41,592 nucleotides of DNA from contig CAZBNU010000008.1 of assembly GCA_964493075.1 (NCBI GenBank), forward strand, positions 1 through 41,592, given 5' to 3'. The notes below the pieces were generated by a model. It searched no databases, was not told the origin of the DNA, and saw only the letters and a program-made list of their open reading frames with translations. The position numbers and the translations under genes are program-made. The first letter of the stretch is position 1. The number at the start of each line of letters is the position of its first letter. The DNA comes from SLFT01 sp964493075. GTDB lineage: Bacteria; Hydrogenedentota; Hydrogenedentia; Hydrogenedentales; CAITNO01. This document shows positions 8,734-16,885 of this stretch, in pieces.

Positions 8734-10182
8734 CTACTTCGTCATCGTTGTCTTCACCAGCCGCAGCACATTATCCACCATTTCGTCTTCCACATCCAGA
8801 CTCCACGGGACGGGCGACGCATATTGTATCTGCAGCACTTTCGCCTGATAGAGATTCTTCTCAACGATTTCACGGCTGGGAATGTACAGGTTGTGTTCCC
8901 CGAAATAGGCAAACAGCAGAATAGGCGAATCTTTGCGGACCGCTTTTTTTATTCTCATGCCGAGAGGCGCACAAACCTCCCCCTGCATGGCGACAAATGC
9001 CATGGGCCCGATCTTTGCGATAACCACCTCTTCGTAAACACAGGGGAAGGTGTCATGAAGGACGGCATCATATTTTTCAAGAAACTCCGTATCGGAGTTC
9101 TGGATGAGGTAGGTATCGTCGGTGCAAACCATGTCCGTGGTGCGTTCAGGAAAGGGAATGCCCTTCTCATAATAACGCAGCAGCATGCGCACCCAGTTGG
9201 TGTCACGGTGTTCGTGGGGGTAGGGCACAAATCCGGTATCGGCGGGGAATTTTTCCGCGAGTTTAAGGGCTTCTTCTTTGGACAACGGTTTGCCCAGCGG
9301 CAACGATACGATTTCAATGGGCGCGACCGTAATCGGGCCCGTGACATCCTGCATCTTCCCCTCGGAAATGGCCATCACAACATCCGCAAGCCTTCCACCC
9401 AGCGCCCGCGCCGCCAGTTCCTTTTGCTGTTTCACATATGCCTGTCCTTCTTCCCGCGCTTTTTTGGTGGTAGGCCGATATTCCTTTGGTATGACGGCGA
9501 ACTGGTTACCGCCAGCAGAAGTCGCATACAGGGCCATTGTTCCAGGCATCCGCCGTTCCACTTCCACAACGGCATATCCAGGGTGCCCCGGCTCTACTTT
9601 GTCATTGCACGCCTGTAAGGGATGGGTGGGGTGCGTGAAAAGCATAGCAACGATATCCTCACCATGCTTCACCTGCAGGAGTTGTACTTCCGTGTCTATC
9701 TCGTCAGCGCCCATGGCCGTCAGGAAATCCCCTTCACTAGAACCAAGTAGCAATTGGACCGGACCGCGTTCGTTTGCAATGGCTTCCTGTATAGCAGAGA
9801 AAATAGTATTCGCCAGGCCTTTCCCATACGCAAAGTTATCGGGGACGATCTGGATCGGTGCATTGTGGTTATGGGTGGCTAAAATGATGAGCCGTTCCGG
9901 TCCGATTCCCAGTTCTTTCTGTACCCGTTCGCGCAGGATGGGCGTGGCAACATCAAGGCAGTTCAAGTCGTTCGTCACGAACAACATGCGTCCAGCCCCG
10001 TCGTTTAGCACCAATACCCGGGTATAGATGTCGTACAGCGTACCAGCGGATACATTCCCGTTCACCATCACCAATGGTTCTGTGTTTGTGATGACCGCTT
10101 TGGCTGTACCGGCTTTCATTTCCGAAAAGACGGACTGCATCAGAAGCAGGGAAACGAGAACAAGCATGAATAAGTGGCGCAT
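8734..10182 (-). CDS. secreted neutral/alkaline ceramidase-like protein
   Basis: 482 residues with a Sec signal peptide (MRHLFMLVLVSLLLMQ..., cleavage near Ser20-Glu21). The mature part matches the N-terminal catalytic domain of neutral ceramidases: KAGTAKAVITN at the start, the His-containing motif ATHNHNAP (His104, His106; compare SHTHSGP) and a later HPTHPLQ that could supply another zinc ligand. The C-terminal immunoglobulin-like domain of true ceramidases is missing, as in the many bacterial proteins that carry this domain alone. The natural substrate of those is unknown, so hydrolysis of an N-acyl or other amide/ester bond outside the cytoplasm is inference. An AAAGGA SD precedes the ATG. 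It lies upstream of the secreted glycosidase-like gene. Confidence 0.8.
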   Translation of the reverse strand: MRHLFMLVLVSLLLMQSVFSEMKAGTAKAVITNTEPLVMVNGNVSAGTLYDIYTRVLVLNDGAGRMLFVTNDLNCLDVATPILRERVQKELGIGPERLIILATHNHNAPIQIVPDNFAYGKGLANTIFSAIQEAIANERGPVQLLLGSSEGDFLTAMGADEIDTEVQLLQVKHGEDIVAMLFTHPTHPLQACNDKVEPGHPGYAVVEVERRMPGTMALYATSAGGNQFAVIPKEYRPTTKKAREEGQAYVKQQKELAARALGGRLADVVMAISEGKMQDVTGPITVAPIEIVSLPLGKPLSKEEALKLAEKFPADTGFVPYPHEHRDTNWVRMLLRYYEKGIPFPERTTDMVCTDDTYLIQNSDTEFLEKYDAVLHDTFPCVYEEVVIAKIGPMAFVAMQGEVCAPLGMRIKKAVRKDSPILLFAYFGEHNLYIPSREIVEKNLYQAKVLQIQYASPVPWSLDVEDEMVDNVLRLVKTTMTK

Positions 10183-10263
10183 TAAAATATCCTTTCTCAG
10201 ATTAAACGTAGACGCGGAATCCCTGTCGCGTTGAGATAAAGAGACAAGGAGGTCTTTTATTTG

Positions 10264-10743
10264 TTATGCTTTCTTTTGAATTAACACAACAGCCTGTGCG
10301 CTAATAGCCTCTTCTCTGCCTTCTGGACCGACACCTTCGTTGGTGCGGGGTTTTACGGAAACACAATTTTCTGAAATACCAAGGCTTTGCGCAATGTTTT
10401 GACGCATTTCGGCAAGATATGGTTGCAGTTTTGGCTGTTCCGCAATAATGTTTGTATCCACCTGTGCCGGCAGAAATCCGGCTTCTGCCAAGCGCACGAC
10501 CACTTCCCCAAGCAATTCCAAACTGTTGCAGTTTTTGTATTGCGCGTCGTTGTCGGGAAACAATACCCCGATGTTCGGTAGGCCGGTTGCACCTAGCAAT
10601 GCATCCATAATGGCGTGACAAACAACATCTCCGTCCGAATGGGCCGTGAGCCCCTTACTGTGTGGAATCTCCACACCGCCCAAGACCAGTTTGCGTTTTT
10701 CCGTCAGCCGGTGTATATCATATCCGATGCCGACACGATTCAT
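10264..10743 (-). CDS. ispF: 2-C-methyl-D-erythritol 2,4-cyclodiphosphate synthase
   Basis: Makes MEcPP, the cyclic intermediate of the MEP isoprenoid pathway, as a trimer in the cytoplasm. 159 residues, normal length. Metal ligands are Asp9 and His11 in GYDIHR and His43 in SDGDVVCHAIMDALLGA. The substrate loop FPDND and the cytidine-site block KPRTNEGVGPEGRE near the end are present; the usual KATTNEKLG is altered but the T-N-E core is kept. The ATG overlaps the stop of ispD by 4 bases (ATGA), which implies translational coupling. Confidence 0.96.
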   Translation of the reverse strand: MNRVGIGYDIHRLTEKRKLVLGGVEIPHSKGLTAHSDGDVVCHAIMDALLGATGLPNIGVLFPDNDAQYKNCNSLELLGEVVVRLAEAGFLPAQVDTNIIAEQPKLQPYLAEMRQNIAQSLGISENCVSVKPRTNEGVGPEGREEAISAQAVVLIQKKA

Positions 10744-11423
10744 GCGAGGGAGTTCTCCAATAAGTAGGTTGCAAAGGAAAGATCACGTTTGGTGGTAATC
10801 TTAAAATTCATGACGCCTCCGTCTATCAATTTGACAGGGCATCCGATGCGGTTCACCAGGGTTGCATCGTCAGTACCGGCAAAACTTGCATTGATGGGGT
10901 CTTCATAGGCGCGACGCAAAATATCCACCTGAAACACCTGCGGCGTCTGGCAGGCCCATACCTGCGTACGGTCAGGTGTCATTTTCAGAAAGCCGGAACC
11001 ATCTTCAAGCAATATGGTGTCTGCACTTGGCGTGGCCAGGGTTGCTGCACCGTGGCGGCTGGCGGCTTCAATAGCTGAGCACACCGAACGTGCTGCGGGG
11101 AAGGGACGTGCCGCGTCGTGAATGACCACCAGTTCCGTGTCTGAATTGAGGGCTTCAAGACCGCGTGCAACCGAGTCGCGACGTTCCGCGCCACCTTCAA
11201 TATAACGGATGGCGGTGGGGATGTCACTTAGTGCCTCCCTGAAAGCATTTTCGTGATCCATAGGCACAATAACAAGCAAAGGTTCGGCGAATTCAACCGC
11301 GAGCAGTCGGTCCAGCGTTCTTGTAATTAAACTGCGACCACATACCTTCACAAGTGCCTTGGGCGTTTTCATGCCAAGGCGCTGCCCAAGCCCTGCCGCT
11401 GGAAGTATCAACTGCGTAATCAC
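10740..11423 (-). CDS. ispD: 2-C-methyl-D-erythritol 4-phosphate cytidylyltransferase
   Basis: Transfers CMP to MEP in the isoprenoid pathway, one step before IspE. 227 residues. The nucleotide-binding start LILPAAGLGQRLGMKTPKAL has the GxGxR and PKAL signature; VIHDAARPF carries the conserved Asp-Ala-Ala-Arg-Pro, and TPDRTQVWACQTPQVF and GTDDATLV follow as usual. It overlaps the upstream PIN-TRAM gene by 4 bases and ispF by 4 bases, so the three form one operon. Confidence 0.96.
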   Translation of the reverse strand: MITQLILPAAGLGQRLGMKTPKALVKVCGRSLITRTLDRLLAVEFAEPLLVIVPMDHENAFREALSDIPTAIRYIEGGAERRDSVARGLEALNSDTELVVIHDAARPFPAARSVCSAIEAASRHGAATLATPSADTILLEDGSGFLKMTPDRTQVWACQTPQVFQVDILRRAYEDPINASFAGTDDATLVNRIGCPVKLIDGGVMNFKITTKRDLSFATYLLENSLA

Positions 11424-12469
11424 GACACAAGATTATTGAACCGGGTGAAGATCATGCGCCCGGCAGATGTCTGCAACACACTGGTAACCAGCACCTCGAC
11501 ATTCTTGCCGAGATAGTTGCGGCCGTTGTCTACTACTACCATGGTACCGTCATCAAGATAGCCCACGGCTTGCGTTGCTTCTTTACCCTCCTTAATCAAC
11601 TTTACTTCCATCATTTCATCGGGGAGCACGGCAGGCTTAAGCGCATTGGCCAGATCGTTAATGTTTAATACGACAACGCCGTCAATCTGGGCAACCTTGT
11701 TAAGATTGAAGTCCGTGGTGAGTACCTTGGCATTATATTGCTTGGCGAGCACCACCAGTTTGCCATCAACCTCACGAGTGTTTTCGGGATTATCTTCGAT
11801 GATGCTTACTGCAATAGGCGTTTTCTCATCCTGGAGTTCCTTGAGAATGTCTAATCCGCGCCGCCCCTTGGCGCGACGTACGATGTCTGAAGAATCGGCA
11901 ATGTTTTGTAGTTCCTTCAAAACAAAGCGGGGAATTAGCAAGGTGCCTTCCAAGAAACCGCTTGCACAAATATCGGCAATACGTCCATCAATGAGAACAC
12001 TGGTATCTACAATTTTCAGGTATCCCTGAGCACCGAAACGACCAGGGTGTCTCACCGCTGAAATGAGTGATTCCCAGTTCGATGCCCGTGTGAGTCCGAG
12101 ATGAATGCCCATATAACCGGTAACAAGCACCACGGAAACTGAAATAAAAATCTGGGTGGTGTTATCGAGATCTGGAAACCAGAACAGCACATAGACGGAA
12201 CACATATAGCCTGCAATTACTGCGCCTGCTATTGCTGCCACTGAAGGCGCTATCCGCTCATAAAGTTCCTGAGTGACAAAATGTAATAAAAAGAGTACAA
12301 GCGCTGCGAGGAAAGCGCCAATCAGGCCGCCAACAATATACCAAAACCAAGGTGCTTCAAATTGGTAACCCCGTGTCTCCTCCATATTTTCCATAATAAA
12401 GCGCGCCCACGTAACACCCATCACAAGGCACGCAAGAGCAAAAAACACACGCACTATCTTTACTGTCAT
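11420..12469 (-). CDS. PIN-TRAM domain membrane protein (YacL family)
   Basis: 349 residues. Three or four membrane helices occupy residues 5-125. A PIN-like nuclease domain follows with the acidic residues Asp155 and Asp161 (VDTSVLIDGRIADI), Asp in NTREVDGKLV and Asp in TTDFNLN. A C-terminal TRAM domain (about 285-349) starts at MMEVKLIKEGKEATQAVGYLDDGTMVVV. The order matches YacL of Bacillus, whose gene also sits upstream of ispD-ispF. An RNA-directed role is inferred from the domains; the substrate is not known. An SD-like AAGGCGG precedes the ATG. The upstream 134 bases have A+T-rich stretches but no promoter I would defend. Confidence 0.9.
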   Translation of the reverse strand: MTVKIVRVFFALACLVMGVTWARFIMENMEETRGYQFEAPWFWYIVGGLIGAFLAALVLFLLHFVTQELYERIAPSVAAIAGAVIAGYMCSVYVLFWFPDLDNTTQIFISVSVVLVTGYMGIHLGLTRASNWESLISAVRHPGRFGAQGYLKIVDTSVLIDGRIADICASGFLEGTLLIPRFVLKELQNIADSSDIVRRAKGRRGLDILKELQDEKTPIAVSIIEDNPENTREVDGKLVVLAKQYNAKVLTTDFNLNKVAQIDGVVVLNINDLANALKPAVLPDEMMEVKLIKEGKEATQAVGYLDDGTMVVVDNGRNYLGKNVEVLVTSVLQTSAGRMIFTRFNNLVS

Positions 12470-12603
12470 TCTTATACCGCCTTTCTATTGTCTAAACCTC
12501 TGCATACATTTATACTAAGTTAAATAATTGCAAATTGCCGACTACTATACACGATTGAGCACCTGCAATGCGCTATCCTAACCAATTAAAACAAAAATAC
12601 TAT

Positions 12604-13431
12604 CTATGCCTTTGGAAGGCGTTCAATGCATTTCAAAACGATTTTCGTCAATTTGGGTTCCGCTGCGTTGGCAACGGCAATAATCTTATCAATATCGGCT
12701 GGTTCCAGTGCATCGGGAAAGCACTCATCTGTAATGGCTGAAAAACCAAGCACTTTGAGTCCAGCATGTACCGCTACTATCACTTCAGGGACCGTACTCA
12801 TACCGACGGCGTCTGCGCCTATAGTGCGCATAAACCGATATTCGGCACGCGTTTCAAGACAAGGTCCTGTGCATGCCAGATACACTCCCCGTTGCAATCT
12901 AATACCCGAATCTAGCGCAATAGTTTCAGCAATATCAATTAATTCTTTGGAATAGGGCGCTGACATGTCGGGAAAGCGCGGGCCAATACTGTCATCGTTG
13001 GGCCCTATAAGTGGATTATCCCCCATCATGTTGATATGGTCGGTAATTATCATCAGGTCACCCGAAGAAAACTGAGGGTTCAGACCGCCTGCGGCATTAG
13101 ACACAATAAGCGTGTGAATGCCTAATGCCTTGGCAACGCGGACCGGAAAAGTGACCTCTGCGAGGGAATAGCCCTCGTACCGGTGAAACCTGCCAGAAAG
13201 AGCGACTACCTGCCGCCCCGAAATAGTCCCAAGAATCAGGGCGCCTAAATGACTGTCCACAGTGCTTACCGGAAAATGCGGTATGGATTCATAGGGGATT
13301 TCAATGGGTGATTCGATGCTGTTGGCAAGCATTCCAAGGCCGGTACCCAACACAATCCCAATTTCTGGCTGCACTGGATGTATTGCTGTTATTGCTGCTA
13401 CTGCCGCTTCAATTTTTTGTTTTAGTTCCAA
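12604..13431 (-). CDS. purine nucleoside phosphorylase, PNP/MTAP family
   Basis: Phosphorolyses purine nucleosides to base and ribose-1-phosphate (trimeric family). 275 residues. Seen: phosphate loop GTGLG (29-33), SGRFHRYEGY, the NAAGG loop, ACTGPCLETRAEYR and MSTVPEV. The base-contacting position in SAITDECF is Asp235, where mammalian PNP has Asn, which may change base preference; I recall bacterial relatives with TDECFPD as well. The start is a TTG at 13431 with AAAGGA 8 bases upstream; no better ATG exists. It is third in the accA-DUF167-PNP group, 47 bases after the DUF167 stop. Confidence 0.94.
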   Translation of the reverse strand: MELKQKIEAAVAAITAIHPVQPEIGIVLGTGLGMLANSIESPIEIPYESIPHFPVSTVDSHLGALILGTISGRQVVALSGRFHRYEGYSLAEVTFPVRVAKALGIHTLIVSNAAGGLNPQFSSGDLMIITDHINMMGDNPLIGPNDDSIGPRFPDMSAPYSKELIDIAETIALDSGIRLQRGVYLACTGPCLETRAEYRFMRTIGADAVGMSTVPEVIVAVHAGLKVLGFSAITDECFPDALEPADIDKIIAVANAAEPKLTKIVLKCIERLPKA

Positions 13432-13478
13432 ACTGGTTGTCCTTTACTGCTCAAAAGCCTCTTTGGTCGTATGAAAAA

Positions 13479-13793
13479 TTAACTGTTAATATGACTACGT
13501 AATTTTTGCAATGTTTCATTTTTATCAACATGGGCAATACGAATTGTTTTTAATCGTGAATGCTCGCCGTATGCAACGCTTATATCCCGTTTTGATACCC
13601 CGACTAATTTGGCCAGATACGCACATACGGCTTCATTGGCAGCATCATCAACCGGTGGTGCAGTTACAGCCAACCGGTATGTACCATCTTCAGAAAGGCG
13701 AAGGCTGGCTCTGGATGCACGGGGCTGCACACGGATGCGCAACATCAGCGCCTCATTGGTATCTTTTTCTGCAGATGCCTTAGGTGCAGTCAT
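13479..13793 (-). CDS. DUF167 (YggU) family protein
   Basis: 104 residues. Matches the small DUF167 fold: LRIRVQPRASRASLRL, then LAVTAPPVDDAANEAVCAYLAKLVGVSKRDISVAYGEHSRLKTIRI, with the typical P-V-D-x-A-A-N-E and G-x-x-S-R-x-K blocks. No biochemical function is established for the family. Its ATG lies 14 bases inside the 3' end of accA, so it is probably coupled to it. The N-terminal 13 residues are charged and variable. Confidence 0.9.
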   Translation of the reverse strand: MTAPKASAEKDTNEALMLRIRVQPRASRASLRLSEDGTYRLAVTAPPVDDAANEAVCAYLAKLVGVSKRDISVAYGEHSRLKTIRIAHVDKNETLQKLRSHINS

Positions 13794-14658
13794 GAAACAC
13801 CCCTACTTTTCTAATACGTTCACGGCGCTTTTCAAGGTTCCATTCCCCCTGCTTATGTCGCAGGAGAAAACCTCTGATTTCTGCGGCAACTGTTTCCACC
13901 GTTGCCTCTGGTGCGTGATGGGCGCCTCCCTCAGGTTCTGATAATACTTTATCAATAACACCAAGCGAAAGCAAGTCGGAAGCGGTAATACGCAACGCTT
14001 CTGCAGCCTGGTGTTTTTCGTCTATGTCGCGCCATAGAATTTCGGCACACCGCTCCGGTGGGCAAATCATATAAACGGCATACTGGAACATTACAATATA
14101 ATCCGCTATCGCTATACCCAGAGCACCACCACTTCCACCCTCTCCAAGCACAACTGCAAAAACAGGAATATTAAGGGAAGCCATTTCCAGCAGATTATTT
14201 GCAATAGCCATGCCCTGACCGCGTGCTTCGGCATCAATACCCGGATATGCCGCCGGGGTGTCAATGAAACTTATCACAGGATAGCCGAACCGCGCTGCCA
14301 GCCGGAACATGCGTAATGCCTTGCGATACCCTTCCGGGTGGGCCATGCCAAAATTGCGCTTAACCTTATCGTCGGTGGAGACCCCTTTCTGTTGTCCGAC
14401 AACAAAGACAGTCTCTCCCTCGAATCTGGCAATACCGCAGACCATTGCCGGGTCGTCACCGGCAAGACGGTCTCCGTGCAATTCAATAAAGTCCTCGAAA
14501 AGCTGGCTCACATAAAACAACATTTGAGGTCGCTGCAGGTGTCGCGCAAGTTCAATGCGCTCCCAAGCAGTCAAGGGAGCGTGTATCGCATGCTCTTGCG
14601 TATCGTCGCTTTTCTTTATCATGTATATAGAACTATTCCTGTTGACGAAAATATACAT
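13780..14658 (-). CDS. accA: acetyl-CoA carboxylase carboxyltransferase subunit alpha
   Basis: Alpha half of the carboxyltransferase that moves CO2 from biotin to acetyl-CoA, the first step of fatty-acid synthesis. 292 residues against about 320 in E. coli, the shortfall being at the N-terminus. Seen: AWERIELARHLQRP, QQKG, NFGMAHPEGYRKALR, FIDTPAAYPG and the oxyanion loop LGEGGSGGALG (171-181), then ICPPERCAEILWRD. The first ATG has only a weak SD and would follow the predicted transcript start by about 11 bases; an ATG at 14622 is the alternative. accD is not in the window. It overlaps the DUF167 gene by 14 bases. Confidence 0.95.
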   Translation of the reverse strand: MYIFVNRNSSIYMIKKSDDTQEHAIHAPLTAWERIELARHLQRPQMLFYVSQLFEDFIELHGDRLAGDDPAMVCGIARFEGETVFVVGQQKGVSTDDKVKRNFGMAHPEGYRKALRMFRLAARFGYPVISFIDTPAAYPGIDAEARGQGMAIANNLLEMASLNIPVFAVVLGEGGSGGALGIAIADYIVMFQYAVYMICPPERCAEILWRDIDEKHQAAEALRITASDLLSLGVIDKVLSEPEGGAHHAPEATVETVAAEIRGFLLRHKQGEWNLEKRRERIRKVGVFHDCT

Positions 14659-14676
14659 TGTTCCACTATAAACGCC

Positions 14677-14682
14677 ATTATA
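14677..14682 (-). promoter_or_regulatory. extended -10 promoter of accA
   Basis: On the minus strand a perfect TATAAT preceded by TGC gives the extended -10 form TGnTATAAT, 18 bases before the first accA ATG. No -35 is recognisable at 16-18 bases, which fits an extended -10 promoter. It lies between accA and the upstream cyclo-ligase gene, so accA-DUF167-PNP can be transcribed separately. Confidence 0.5.
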
Positions 14683-14713
14683 GCACGGTGAATAAGAAAA
14701 TTAGAATCATTTA

Positions 14714-15304
14714 TCAGATTTCCGTATCTGTGGGATAGCATTTTTTTTCTGTGACTACACAATGCAATCGTTGATCATGAATATCTTGGGGTAAATGGAT
14801 CGCCAGTTGTATTTCAAATGCCAAGCCAATGGCAATACCCTGAAATGCGGCAAGAAAACGGTCGTAATACCCGCCACCATAACCGATCCGATCGCCGTTA
14901 TGCGTAAAGGCAAGCCCTGGAACAAGACACAAGGCATCGTCTTGAACTTCCACATGCTGCCTGTGTGTGTGGTTCGGTTCCAGCAGACCGAACTTGGCCG
15001 GAATCAGTTCCTCTCGACTTGCGATTTGCGCCCAGCGCAGTTCTTTTTCTCCAGTAATGACGACCGGAACCATGACTATGCGACCGCTGTGTAAGGCATT
15101 GTCTATAAGAACGCATGTATCCACCTCATTGTCCTTTGCCGAAACATAAGTCAGGATCCTGCTGCACCCTCGGTATGAATTACTTTGTTCCAGACGCTGC
15201 CGGATGGCTTCACTTGCACCTTTCCACTGCTGCGCTGTCAATGCACGACGTTTTTGCAGGTATTCAGTTCGTAGTCGTATCTTTTCAAAATGTAAATCGA
15301 ACAT
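14714..15304 (-). CDS. 5-formyltetrahydrofolate cyclo-ligase family protein
   Basis: Converts 5-formyl-THF to 5,10-methenyl-THF with ATP, returning stored folate to the one-carbon pool. 196 residues, normal length. Seen: an N-terminal basic helix IRLRTEYLQKRRALTAQQW, the strand ILTYVSAKDNEVDT, LVPGLAFTHNGDRIGYGGGYYDRFLA (ATP/folate loop) and IGLAFEIQL. The name fygoes with E. coli ygfA in that species; orthology is not asserted here. The terminator of the upstream phosphatase gene separates it from that gene. Confidence 0.93.
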   Translation of the reverse strand: MFDLHFEKIRLRTEYLQKRRALTAQQWKGASEAIRQRLEQSNSYRGCSRILTYVSAKDNEVDTCVLIDNALHSGRIVMVPVVITGEKELRWAQIASREELIPAKFGLLEPNHTHRQHVEVQDDALCLVPGLAFTHNGDRIGYGGGYYDRFLAAFQGIAIGLAFEIQLAIHLPQDIHDQRLHCVVTEKKCYPTDTEI

Positions 15305-15355
15305 AAGATATTCCCGCTAGTACTTTCCAACTACCGTATAATGCTGGTTTCTTTT

Positions 15356-15403
15356 GCAATAAAGCAAAACGCCGCGCCGCTGGTTCACATGAAAGCGCGG
15401 CGT
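15356..15403 (-). terminator. intrinsic terminator after the phosphatase gene
   Basis: Nine-bp perfect arms ACGCCGCGC (15369-15377) and GCGCGGCGT (15395-15403) with a 17-base loop. On the minus strand the hairpin is followed by TTTTGCTTTATTGC, a fair U-rich tail. It lies about 100 bases after the stop codon of the metallophosphatase. A small second hairpin, TTTTGC/GCAAAA (15352-15369), abuts it. Confidence 0.6.
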
Positions 15404-15504
15404 GGCATTGTGCTAAAAGTTGATAACTTAACAATAAGTGTTGCTATCTATCTTTTAAAAAAATTAAAAGTGTAAATATGAGGAAACGTCTGGAGAAATA
15501 TCAT

Positions 15505-16785
15505 TTACGGCTGAAGTGTCACCTCATCGAAAATTTCTCCTGACCGGTTCATGGCGCGCAGATGCATTTCATTTTGGGATACGTCAACAATCCAAAAATG
15601 AGTGTCACGGGCGACTTTCTCCATATACCATAACCCTTCCTTCGGAACGCGTGGCATTACCCCTGCGTTTCCATCACCTACATAGAGCGTGCCTTCCGGG
15701 TTAATTTCGTTATTGCGAAGCCGTTTCGTGCGCTTGAAGGTATGATCGTGATGTTCGAAACCAACAGCCAGCTCGTACTTGTCGAAAAGAGGAAGCCAGT
15801 GGGTGCGCCCTGCCACAGAATTACTGCCCTCATAATCACGGTGCGAAGGATAAAGTGGAACATGATATGCTGCCACGCGGAAAGGCACTGCTTGTAGGGC
15901 TTTTAATTGCTCTTCAAGCCACGGGGCCTGATCTTCCCATTGTTCAAGGTGTCCCGAGTCCAAAAAGATAAAGCCAAGATTGCCGCCAAATTGATGTGCC
16001 CAGAAGGTTTTGCCGCCTTGTGGGAAGAAGCCATAGAAAAAAGGCGCACGTTCTTCAAAAGTGACGTTTTCTAGTTTGTTGGTTTCATGGTTGCCCAGCG
16101 CCATTACCAATGGTATAAGCCGTCCCGTTGTTGTTTTGGCATTGTAATGCCAACGGCCAAGCCAGTTGTTCCACTGATCGACCTGTTCCACATCGCCGTT
16201 AGCATAGGCAAGGTCACCGCCGATTACCAGAAAATCAGGGTCCAGCGCAGAGGAAAACTCAACCAAATTGCCGAAAGCCGGTGTTGCGAGGGAATCACCA
16301 CCTATGGCGAAGCGTATTGGGGTGTTGTCATTTGGAATTGTACGAAACTTATATTCATCGGAAAAGTCTGTGTAATCGCCTATACGAAAGAAATATTCTT
16401 TACCTGCCTCAAGGCCAGTTATCTCCACGGAGTTCACGTAACGACCATCGGCCAGATTGGGAATCTGCCAACTTTTGCCTACAGACGAAAAAGAGTATTC
16501 AGGTGGCTTGGAAACCGCATCATATTGAACAACCACGAATGCAGGCTTGCTGGCCGTATGGTAGTTGATCGTAATCGTCGTACAAGGATCACCCTGCCAT
16601 GTCAGGTAAGGCTTCCCGTAATAGTCGTCCGGGTTTATTGCGCCGTAACAGGCATCCAAAACCGAGGCACTTATCGCGGGGGGGGCGGCATATACGGATA
16701 GTACGCAAAATGTGGCCAATAAGGTCGCGAGGACAGTAATGGAGAGCACTCCTGCAGTCATTCTTTTGTGAATCATAATTTTCAT
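15505..16785 (-). CDS. secreted purple-acid-phosphatase-like metallophosphoesterase
   Basis: 426 residues from the ATG at 16785, chosen because AAAGAAAGG lies just upstream and a signal peptide (MKIMIHKRMTAG..., cleavage near Ala33-Ala34) then begins at once; an in-frame ATG at 16827 would put 14 odd residues before it. Residues 50-150 form a fibronectin-like domain as in purple acid phosphatases. The catalytic domain shows GGDS (162-165), GGDLAYANGD (189-198), GNHE (231-234), AYHVPLYPS and GFEHHDHTFKR, the usual metal-ligand blocks. The first block reads GDS rather than GDxG, and the final one GFEHHDH rather than GHxH. Phosphomonoester hydrolysis outside the cytoplasm is likely; the substrate is unknown. 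Confidence 0.85.
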   Translation of the reverse strand: MKIMIHKRMTAGVLSITVLATLLATFCVLSVYAAPPAISASVLDACYGAINPDDYYGKPYLTWQGDPCTTITINYHTASKPAFVVVQYDAVSKPPEYSFSSVGKSWQIPNLADGRYVNSVEITGLEAGKEYFFRIGDYTDFSDEYKFRTIPNDNTPIRFAIGGDSLATPAFGNLVEFSSALDPDFLVIGGDLAYANGDVEQVDQWNNWLGRWHYNAKTTTGRLIPLVMALGNHETNKLENVTFEERAPFFYGFFPQGGKTFWAHQFGGNLGFIFLDSGHLEQWEDQAPWLEEQLKALQAVPFRVAAYHVPLYPSHRDYEGSNSVAGRTHWLPLFDKYELAVGFEHHDHTFKRTKRLRNNEINPEGTLYVGDGNAGVMPRVPKEGLWYMEKVARDTHFWIVDVSQNEMHLRAMNRSGEIFDEVTLQP

Positions 16786-16885
16786 ATACCTTTCTTTAGG
16801 TTGTGACAAAAAACGATGATAGCACATTCTCAGTACTATTTGTCAAAGTGAGGTTAAAAAGTTACAGCGGCTGCCATGAGAAATA

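Noticed and set aside
7950..9618. Long plus-strand open frames at 7950-8696 and 8824-9618
   Set aside because: Both are antisense to the secreted glycosidase-like and ceramidase-like genes, which have signal peptides, SD sites and family motifs; the antisense products look like shadows.
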